Below are positions 30,456 through 38,422 of a stretch of 38,422 nt of DNA, piece by piece; positions within the stretch are counted from its first letter, which is position 1, and every line of letters begins with the position of its first letter. The stretch is from contig CAIKHO010000084.1 in NCBI GenBank assembly GCA_903827245.1, forward strand, positions 1-38,422, written 5' to 3'. The stretch is from an uncultured Opitutia bacterium (GTDB lineage Bacteria; Verrucomicrobiota; Verrucomicrobiia; Opitutales; Opitutaceae). Both the position numbers and the translations under genes were made by a program. A model generated the notes under the pieces. The model made no database searches. It was not told the DNA's origin and was given only the letters and a program-made list of their open reading frames with translations.

Positions 30456-30998
30456 ATGGCTGTAATACCCGTCTCCCGCAAGCCGCTCACCTTCGCCGAG
30501 CGCACCTACATCCCCCAGATCCTCGGCGGGCTAAGGATCACGTTTGCGCGCATGATCAAGCCGGCCGAGACGATGGAGTACCCCGAGCAGCGTCCGGAGA
30601 TCCCGAAGAACTACCGCGGCGTGCCGACCCTGGTGAAGGATCCCAACGGCCGCGAGAAGTGCGTTTCCTGCCAGCTCTGCGAGTTTGTCTGTCCGCCCAA
30701 GGCCATCCGCATCACGCCGGGCGAGATTGCGCCCGATTCCCCCACGGCCCATGTCGAGAAGGCGCCGCAGGCCTTCGACATCGACATGCTCCGCTGCATC
30801 TACTGCGGCCTGTGCCAGGAGGTCTGCCCGGAGGAGGCAATCTTCCTGCAGAACCAGTACTCGATGACCGGCCTCACGCGGGCCGAGATGGTCAACCACA
30901 AGGACCGCCTCTACGAGCTCGGCGGCACGCTGCCCGACCAGCACCACAAGTGGGACAAGAAGAAGGCCGCCGAGGAGCACGGCAGCGCCGCCCATTGA
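30456..30998 (+). CDS. nuoI: NADH-quinone oxidoreductase subunit I
   Basis: 180 residues, an 8Fe ferredoxin-like subunit carrying clusters N6a and N6b. Ligands: Cys69, 72, 75, 79 (CVSCQLCEFVCP) and Cys114, 117, 120, 124 (CIYCGLCQEVCPEEAI). An amphipathic N-terminal segment (GGLRITFARMIKPAETMEYP) lies along the membrane in the family. The gap to nuoJ is 57 bases and, unlike the six before it, shows no repeat. Confidence 0.95.
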   Translation: MAVIPVSRKPLTFAERTYIPQILGGLRITFARMIKPAETMEYPEQRPEIPKNYRGVPTLVKDPNGREKCVSCQLCEFVCPPKAIRITPGEIAPDSPTAHVEKAPQAFDIDMLRCIYCGLCQEVCPEEAIFLQNQYSMTGLTRAEMVNHKDRLYELGGTLPDQHHKWDKKKAAEEHGSAAH

Positions 30999-31055
30999 TC
31001 CGCATTGCCAGCCCGCAGGCTTCCACCCACCACCTTTCCTTTCCCGTCCCGCTCC

Positions 31056-31577
31056 ATGGCTGATTCCCTCTTCTACATCTTCGCATTTTTCACGGTCGCC
31101 TGTGCCGTGGGCGTCGTGGCGAACCGGAACGCCGTCAACGGCGCCATGTGTCTCATGCTCTGCCTCATGGGCATCGCCGGCCTGTTCGTGCTGCTCGACG
31201 CCTACCTGCTCGCGGCCCTGCTCGTGCTCGTCTACGCCGGCGCGGTCGTCGCCTTGTTCCTCTTCATCGTCATGCTGCTCGACATGCAGGGTGGCGTGAA
31301 GCGGCCGTTCAAGAAGATGACCGCCGTCGCCAGTCTCGCCTCGCTCGGCCTGATGCTCGTCGGCGTCAGCATGCTCGGCAGCCGCGGACACCTCGCCACG
31401 CTCCCGTCCCCGGCCGCCGCCGCGGCTCCCGTCGGCGCCGTGTTGAAGAACTACGCCGAGCTGCTCTTCACCACCTATCTGCTGCCCGTGCAGGTGATGG
31501 GCTTCCTGCTGCTGATCGCGATGCTCGGCGTGATCGTGCTGAGCAAGAAGTTCGAGGGCATGGAGGATATCAAATGA
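31056..31577 (+). CDS. nuoJ: NADH-quinone oxidoreductase subunit J
   Basis: 173 residues with five membrane helices ([73 protein letters not shown] and [16 protein letters not shown]). The [16 protein letters not shown] helix contains the pi-bulge region of the family. ATG 31056 (MADSLFYIF) is preferred over the upstream in-frame codon at 31005, which would add 17 polar residues. Its stop overlaps the start of nuoK by four bases. Confidence 0.93.
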   Translation: MADSLFYIFAFFTVACAVGVVANRNAVNGAMCLMLCLMGIAGLFVLLDAYLLAALLVLVYAGAVVALFLFIVMLLDMQGGVKRPFKKMTAVASLASLGLMLVGVSMLGSRGHLATLPSPAAAAAPVGAVLKNYAELLFTTYLLPVQVMGFLLLIAMLGVIVLSKKFEGMEDIK

Positions 31578-31879
31578 ACGCGGGCCTCAACGAATACCTC
31601 ATCCTGAGCGGCCTGCTCTTCGCGCTGGGCTTCTTCGGTGTGCTACTGCGCAAGAACACCCTCGCGATCTTCATGTGCCTGGAACTCATGCTCGTCGCCT
31701 CGACTCTCGCGGTGGTGGCGTTCTCGCGCTTCAACGGCACCCTCGATGGCGACGTCTTCGTATTTTTCATCCTCACCGTTGCCGCCGCCGAGGTCGCGGT
31801 CGGACTCGCCATCATCGTCGCGCTTTTCCGCCGCCGCCAGACGGTCCAGGTCGAGGAGCTCAACGCGCTGAAAAACTGA
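31574..31879 (+). CDS. nuoK: NADH-quinone oxidoreductase subunit K
   Basis: 101 residues, three membrane helices, the usual length. The membrane-buried Glu residues of the proton path are in [10 protein letters not shown] and [20 protein letters not shown] 31574 overlaps the nuoJ stop (ATGA), indicating translational coupling. It has one of the few convincing Shine-Dalgarno sites here, GGAGG at 31562-31566. Confidence 0.95.
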   Translation: MNAGLNEYLILSGLLFALGFFGVLLRKNTLAIFMCLELMLVASTLAVVAFSRFNGTLDGDVFVFFILTVAAAEVAVGLAIIVALFRRRQTVQVEELNALKN

Positions 31880-31889
31880 CGCCATCGCC

Positions 31890-33743
<1,854 letters not shown>

Positions 33744-33750
33744 TTTTGTG

Positions 33751-35280
33751 ATGAACTTTCACTTCGATCCACTGCTTCTGGCCATCGCGACACCGCTCGC
33801 CGTGGCGGTCGCCATCATGCTCGGGCTGCCGAAGCGGCACTCGATCCGGCTGGCCTACGTCGGCTTCGGCGTGCCGGCGCTCATCGCGCTGTGGTGCTGG
33901 GCGAATTTCCCGGCCGACGCCGGCGTGAAGTACGCGTTCTTCAACCGCTACTCCACCGGCCTCGACGGCCTCGGCATCACGCTCGCACTCGGCCTCAACG
34001 GCATCTCGATGCCGCTCTTTGTGCTCGCCGGCCTGGTCGGCCTCGCCGCCGGGCTGTACGCGATCCAGTCCACCGCCGAGCGGCTCAAGATCTACCTCAT
34101 GCTGCTGCTGATCATGCAGGCCGGCTTGATGGGGGTGTTCGCCAGCGTGGATGTCTTCTTCTTCTATTTCTTCCATGAGCTCGCGCTGATCCCGACGTTC
34201 ATCATGGTCGGCATCTGGGGCGGACGGGACCGCAATTACGCGGCGATGAAGATGACGATCTATCTCACCGTCGGTGCGATGCTCTCCTTGATCGGCCTCA
34301 TCGCGATCTACGTGAAGAGTGGCGCGAGCGGGCAGACCTTCGACCTCATCATGCTGCGCGAGGCTCTGGCCGCCGACCCGATCGGCGTGACCACGCAGAA
34401 GCACATCTTCGGCCTGCTGATGTTCGGGTTCGGCATCCTCGTCTCACTCTGGCCGTTCCACACCTGGGCGCCGCTCGGCTACGGTGCCGCACCGAGCTCG
34501 GCAGCTATGCTGCACGCGGGTGTGCTCAAGAAATTCGGCCTCTACGGCCTCATCCAGATCGCACTGCCCCTGCTGCCGGAAGGCGCGAAGCACTGGGCCC
34601 ACCTGCTGGCGCTCCTGGCGCTCGGCAATGTGCTTGTCGTCGGCCTCATCACCATCGCGCAGCGCGACCTCAAGCAGATGCTCGGCTACAGTTCGGTGAT
34701 GCACATGGGCTACGCCTTCCTCGGCATCGCGAGTTTTTCCGTGCTCGGCGTCGGCGGCGTGGTCCTCCTCATGGTTGCGCACGGTCTGTCCGTGGCGCTG
34801 CTCTTCCTGCTCGCGACCAGCGTGCAACAGCGCGCGCAGACGCTCGACATGACGCAGATGGGCGGCCTCGCGTCGAAGACCCCCGTGCTCGCGGCCTTCT
34901 TTGCGGCAGCCACCCTGGCCAGCATCGGGCTGCCGGGCTTTGCCAACTTCTGGGGTGAGCTCACGATCTTCGTCGCGCTCTGGCATTACTCCGCGTGGAT
35001 GACCGTCGCCGCCGTGGCGGGTGTGGTCATTTCGGCGGTCTACGGCCTGCGTTCGGTCGCCAGCGTGTTTTTCGGGCCGCCCACCGCAGCGCTTGAGGAG
35101 GTCACCGCCGCGCACCCGGTCACGGACCTTTCCTGGCGGGAAAAAATCCCCGCGCTGATCCTGCTCACCGCGCTGCTGGTCGTCGGCTTCTGGCCGAAAT
35201 CCATTTCCACGCCGCTCGATTCCACCTTGGGCGCGTCCTTCCGGATGCTGGATGCGCCCCGCCTCAGCGCCGGCCGGTAA
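33751..35280 (+). CDS. nuoM: NADH-quinone oxidoreductase subunit M
   Basis: 509 residues, antiporter-like proton pump. Key segments: GLNGISMPLFVLAGLVGLAA, FYFFHELALIPTFIMVGIWG (Glu of helix 5), SLWPFHTWAPLGYGAAPSSA, AAMLHAGVLKKFGLYGLIQI and YSSVMHMGYAFLGIASF. ATG 33751 (MNFHFDPLLLAI) follows the nuoL stop by seven bases; the frame is open further upstream, but those codons overlap nuoL. Confidence 0.95.
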   Translation: MNFHFDPLLLAIATPLAVAVAIMLGLPKRHSIRLAYVGFGVPALIALWCWANFPADAGVKYAFFNRYSTGLDGLGITLALGLNGISMPLFVLAGLVGLAAGLYAIQSTAERLKIYLMLLLIMQAGLMGVFASVDVFFFYFFHELALIPTFIMVGIWGGRDRNYAAMKMTIYLTVGAMLSLIGLIAIYVKSGASGQTFDLIMLREALAADPIGVTTQKHIFGLLMFGFGILVSLWPFHTWAPLGYGAAPSSAAMLHAGVLKKFGLYGLIQIALPLLPEGAKHWAHLLALLALGNVLVVGLITIAQRDLKQMLGYSSVMHMGYAFLGIASFSVLGVGGVVLLMVAHGLSVALLFLLATSVQQRAQTLDMTQMGGLASKTPVLAAFFAAATLASIGLPGFANFWGELTIFVALWHYSAWMTVAAVAGVVISAVYGLRSVASVFFGPPTAALEEVTAAHPVTDLSWREKIPALILLTALLVVGFWPKSISTPLDSTLGASFRMLDAPRLSAGR

Positions 35281-35295
35281 ACGCTGTTCCCTGCC

Positions 35296-36819
35296 ATGCC
35301 CATTCAACTCCTCCAGCAAGCCGCCGCCGCCAACGAATGGCTGGCCATCACGCCCGAGCTCATGCTCGCGCTGCTCGCGCTGCTGCTGCTCGTGCTTGAA
35401 CTCGTGCTGCCGCGGCAGTTGCACACGCTCATCCCGGCGACCGCCATCGTCGCCCAGATCGTCATCGCGCTCGGCCTGGCCTTCAACTTCGACTCCGCGT
35501 TCACCGGCCCGGGCACGGCCTTCAACGGCCTGCTCCGGCTCACCGCCGACGGGCAGTTCCTGCGGCTCTTCTTCCTCGTCTGCTCGATCTTCGTCTGCCT
35601 GCTCGGCACGGTTTGCCTCGCGAAGCAGCGGATGCCGCGCGTCGAGTTCTACCACCTCGTGCTCATCATCACCGCCGCGATGATGCTCCTGGCGCAGTCG
35701 AACCACTTCGTGCTGTTCTTCGTCGCGCTCGAGACCGTCACGGTCGGCTTTTATATCCTCGTGAGTTATTTCCGCGAGAGCCCGCTCTCGCTCGAGGCGG
35801 GGCTGAAGTACCTCGTGATGGGCGCGCTCAGTTCGTCGATCCTGCTGTTCGGCATCGTGCTGCTCTACGGTGCGGCCGGCAACCAGGCGCTGCCCGGCGG
35901 CTCGCCGAATTCGATGAACTTCGACCAGCTCCGGATTTTCCTGACCGACAATCCCGGCAACTTCCTGGCGAGCGCGGGCATCGTCCTCGTGCTGGCCGGT
36001 GTGGCGTTCAAGATCGGCGCGGTGCCGTTCCAGATCTGGATTCCGGATGTCTACCAGGGTGCGCCGACGCCCGTGACCGCGTTCCTCGCTGTCGCTTCGA
36101 AGGCCGCGGGGTTCGCCGTGCTGCTCATCCTCACCCAGCGGGTTTTCGCTCCCTACCAGGGGCTGGTCATCCCGGTGCTCTCCGTCATGGCGGCCGCCAC
36201 GATCCTCTTCGGCAACCTCGCCGCGCTGACGCAGCACAACGTGAAGCGTCTGATCGGCCTCTCCGGTGTATCGCACGCGGGCTACCTGATGATCGGCGTG
36301 ATCGCCGCCTACCATGAGCCGCATGCCATCGGCGCGATCTGGTTCTACCTTTCCGCCTATCTGTTGGCCTCGTTTGCGGTGTTCGGCGTCATGGCGCACG
36401 TCGCGGGGCCCAACGACGCGGACCAGGAGCTCGACCATTATGCCGACCTCGCCCGGGACCAGCCCTTCCTGGCCGCGGTGCTGGCGATCGGCCTCGGCTC
36501 CCTCGCGGGCATTCCGCCGCTCGCGGGTTTCATGGGCAAGCTCCTCATCTTTGTCTCCGCCTTCAAGGCCGGACTCTATCCGCTCCTGGCCGTCGCGATC
36601 GCCGGTGTGGTCATCTCGATCTACTACTATTTCGGCTGGATCAAGGCCGCTTTCTTCCCCGCGTGGCGCCCGACCGATGCCGGCCTGCCCCAGGCGGCGG
36701 TTCCGGCGCGGACCCCGGTCAACTTGGGCGTCAGGATCGCGTTGACCGTCCTGGCGGTGACTTCCGTGCTGCTCGGGTTCTACCAGGGCGCGTTCGGGCA
36801 GTGGATCCTGACGCGCTGA
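35296..36819 (+). CDS. nuoN: NADH-quinone oxidoreductase subunit N
   Basis: 507 residues, third antiporter-like pump and last gene of the operon. Segments: FFVALETVTVGFYILVSYFR (Glu of helix 5), EAGLKYLVMGALSSSILLFG, FKIGAVPFQIWIPDVYQGAP, TPVTAFLAVASKAAGFAVLL, RLIGLSGVSHAGYLMIGVIA and GSLAGIPPLAGFMGKLLIF. ATG 35296 lies 15 bases after nuoM. A 174-base gap filled with repeats separates it from thyX. Confidence 0.95.
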   Translation: MPIQLLQQAAAANEWLAITPELMLALLALLLLVLELVLPRQLHTLIPATAIVAQIVIALGLAFNFDSAFTGPGTAFNGLLRLTADGQFLRLFFLVCSIFVCLLGTVCLAKQRMPRVEFYHLVLIITAAMMLLAQSNHFVLFFVALETVTVGFYILVSYFRESPLSLEAGLKYLVMGALSSSILLFGIVLLYGAAGNQALPGGSPNSMNFDQLRIFLTDNPGNFLASAGIVLVLAGVAFKIGAVPFQIWIPDVYQGAPTPVTAFLAVASKAAGFAVLLILTQRVFAPYQGLVIPVLSVMAAATILFGNLAALTQHNVKRLIGLSGVSHAGYLMIGVIAAYHEPHAIGAIWFYLSAYLLASFAVFGVMAHVAGPNDADQELDHYADLARDQPFLAAVLAIGLGSLAGIPPLAGFMGKLLIFVSAFKAGLYPLLAVAIAGVVISIYYYFGWIKAAFFPAWRPTDAGLPQAAVPARTPVNLGVRIALTVLAVTSVLLGFYQGAFGQWILTR

Positions 36820-36833
36820 AGGGGGGACGGATT

Positions 36834-36917
36834 AGTCCAGAGACAAGAGTCCAGAGTTGAGAGACGGAATACGGATTGGATTGGCTCTCGACGCTTGACT
36901 CTCAGCTCTTGGCTCTG
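36834..36917. repeat. Word-like inverted repeat after nuoN (CCAGAGACAAGAGTCCAGAG class)
   Basis: The left arm 36834-36863 repeats AGAGTCCAGAG; the right arm 36885-36917 repeats CTTGACTCTCAGCTCTTGG. The two are complementary with small gaps. A separate pyrimidine-rich word, CGCCTTCGCGCCTTTGCGTG (36955-36974), follows without a visible partner and ends 19 bases before the thyX ATG. The rest of the gap has no gene and no obvious terminator. Confidence 0.65.
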
Positions 36918-36993
36918 CTTCCGCTTCCCCAAACAAATTCCGCTTCTGGCTTGGCGCCTTCGCGCCTTTGCGTGAGACCTTCTCCACTCGCGC

Positions 36994-38340
36994 ATGAGAA
37001 TCACCGGACTCGCCCTCGTCCCGCCGCCCACCGCCGCCGATCTGCCCAAGGTCACGCCCGAGCTGCTCGCATCGGTGCTGGCGCGTTACTCGCGCAGCAA
37101 TGAGGGCATTCACAAGATCCTCGAGAAGGTTGATCTCGCGAACCCGGACGCCTCCATCGACCGCATCCTGAAGTTCGTCGACTACGGCCATGCCTCGATC
37201 GGTGGCCTCACCGGCGGTCTCGCCGTTGCACTGGACGATGTCTCGATGTGGCTGGCCTATAAAATCTTCGACATCGCGACCATGGCCGATGGCCAGGAAT
37301 CGAGCACACGGTACATCACGATGGACGCCGCCAACCTGCCGGCGCCGGCTGAGCTCGGCATCCCCGATGACCTGGCCGCGCGGTGGTCGGCCGTCATGGG
37401 CCGGGCCTTCGCCGCTTACCATGCGGAGTATGCGCGACTCGACGCCCTCGCCACAGCTCAGCCCTCCTTGGTCCGTCTGCCGCCCGACGCAAAGCCCGCC
37501 GTGGTCACGCGCCTGCGCAAGAACTACGCCCTCGACCGGGCGCGGTACTTCATCCCGCTCGCGACGCGCACCAACCTCGGCCTGGTGCAGTCCTCGCGGA
37601 TGTGGGCGACAACCGTGAAGCACCTCGACTCCCTGCCGCATCCCGAGGCCCGGGCGGCCGCGAAACTCATCCGCGACGAACTCCTCAAGCAGTCGCCGCG
37701 ACTGATGCGCCACAGCTTTGCCGAGAAATCCTTCGAGGCGCAGGCCGCGCAGGAACTGGCCGCGAGCGTCTCGCTCGGCCTGGCGCGGCTCTCGACCACG
37801 CCCTTGGCCGACGACATCTGGGTGCAGGTCGACCGCTCTGCGCCGCCATGGCTGTCCGCGGCGCAGCCGGTTTCCGAGGCGCTCCGTCATCGCGCCAACC
37901 GCTACGGCCACCAAGGCCTGGCGACGCGCCGGATGCGCGTGACCTTCGCGTGGAACAACATGGCCCTGGCTGAGCTGCGCGACCTCAACCGCCATCGTAC
38001 CGGTCATCGCTACACCCCCTTGATCCAGGCGGGGTTCTATCTGCCACCGGAAATTTCTCCTGCGCCCCACGCCGCCCTGCTCGCCGAGCAGGCGGATCTC
38101 ACGCGCGAGCTCTTGCAAAGAGGGTCCCCGGCCTATGTCTATTCGCTGCTGCTGGGCGCGCAGACGCCCTTCGAGCACAGCACCCAGGCCGACAAATTCA
38201 TCTACGAGGCCGAGTTACGCACGGGCATGGGCGCGCATTTCCGTTACGCCGAGCACCTGAGCACCGCCCTGCATGCGTTTTTCGACCAAGTGCCGGAAGC
38301 CCGGGAATGGGTGGTCGAGGGCACGGCGGAACCGGAATAA
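36994..38340 (+). CDS. ThyX-like protein with two thymidylate-synthase-related halves
   Basis: 448 residues, about twice a ThyX subunit. Each half keeps part of the flavin-dependent thymidylate synthase plan. The first half has YGHASIGGLTGGLAVALDDV and QESSTRYITM (101-110) but nothing like the RHR triad before it. The second half has YGHQGLATRRMRVTFAWNNM and then RHR (333-335) followed at once by TGHRY, without the S-x-NE-x-S part. Between them the canonical RHR-x7-S signature is thus split. It could be an intramolecular pseudo-dimer that makes dTMP, or a relative with another reaction. It is probably transcribed separately from nuo. Confidence 0.7.
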   Translation: MRITGLALVPPPTAADLPKVTPELLASVLARYSRSNEGIHKILEKVDLANPDASIDRILKFVDYGHASIGGLTGGLAVALDDVSMWLAYKIFDIATMADGQESSTRYITMDAANLPAPAELGIPDDLAARWSAVMGRAFAAYHAEYARLDALATAQPSLVRLPPDAKPAVVTRLRKNYALDRARYFIPLATRTNLGLVQSSRMWATTVKHLDSLPHPEARAAAKLIRDELLKQSPRLMRHSFAEKSFEAQAAQELAASVSLGLARLSTTPLADDIWVQVDRSAPPWLSAAQPVSEALRHRANRYGHQGLATRRMRVTFAWNNMALAELRDLNRHRTGHRYTPLIQAGFYLPPEISPAPHAALLAEQADLTRELLQRGSPAYVYSLLLGAQTPFEHSTQADKFIYEAELRTGMGAHFRYAEHLSTALHAFFDQVPEAREWVVEGTAEPE

Positions 38341-38389
38341 AAGGGTTGCCGCAAGGCGTTCGCGTGCGTCGAATTAGGTTCGTCCAGCC

Positions 38390-38422
38390 ATGAAGTTGCC
38401 TCCTGCCAGTGTCGTCTTCCCA
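38390..38422 (+). CDS. Possible start of the next gene (cut by the window edge)
   Basis: ATG 38390 opens a frame MKLPPASVVFP that runs to the right edge, 49 bases after the ThyX-like stop. Eleven codons are too few to judge. An AATTAGGTTCG stretch upstream gives a weak AGG at about fourteen bases. Confidence 0.25.
   Translation, partial: MKLPPASVVFP

Overview
The window looks like a chromosomal segment of a Verrucomicrobiota bacterium, most likely an Opitutaceae relative. This is inferred from the high G+C, a GH106-type glycosidase, the paired DUF1592/DUF1552 secreted proteins, a DUF4337 protein, the weak use of Shine-Dalgarno sites, and intergenic DNA packed with palindromes. No rRNA or other marker is present to prove it.

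Region 1 (1-13.9 kb) is a mosaic of single genes: the start of a membrane protein, a secreted GH106-like glycosidase, an S9 peptidase broken by one in-frame stop, a large polytopic membrane protein, a DUF4337 protein, a secreted metallophosphoesterase, rlmN, an outer-membrane barrel made of two homologous halves, engB, and a fabF-acyl carrier protein pair. Nearly every gap holds a different long palindrome. Several have the layout of REPINs (two inverted REP hairpins, often with a GTAG foot), and one Y-shaped element occurs twice.

Region 2 (13.9-18.8 kb) has a DUF1592-class haem-motif protein followed 15 nt later by a Tat-exported DUF1552 protein, then a convergent YihY/BrkB membrane protein.

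Region 3 (18.9-22.6 kb) is an accessory hotspot at the 3' end of tRNA-Ser(GGA). It contains a decayed toxin-antitoxin pair (a nonsense codon in the toxin, a frameshift in the antitoxin), a solo GIY-YIG nuclease, and a 2.5-kb integrated element bounded by a 24-bp direct repeat of the tRNA 3' end. Inside the element a serine recombinase and a tyrosine integrase run head-on into each other. Both are truncated at the same junction, near 21.9 kb.

Region 4 (22.8-36.8 kb) is a respiratory complex I operon, nuoBCDEFGHIJKLMN. nuoA is not in front of nuoB. The genes from nuoJ onward are tightly packed, but each gap from nuoC to nuoI holds a different word-like repeat. Five are seen here as imperfect inverted repeats (one of these five is only weakly paired), with the purine-rich arm first and the pyrimidine-rich arm lying where a Shine-Dalgarno site would be expected. 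The sixth is a short direct repeat. Three unrelated arms end in the same 9-mer, TAAAAAACT, 7-9 nt before the start codon. This serial arrangement is the most unusual signal in the window.

Region 5 (37.0-38.4 kb) has a ThyX-like protein in which the signature motif appears split between two degenerate halves, then the first codons of another reading frame at the edge.
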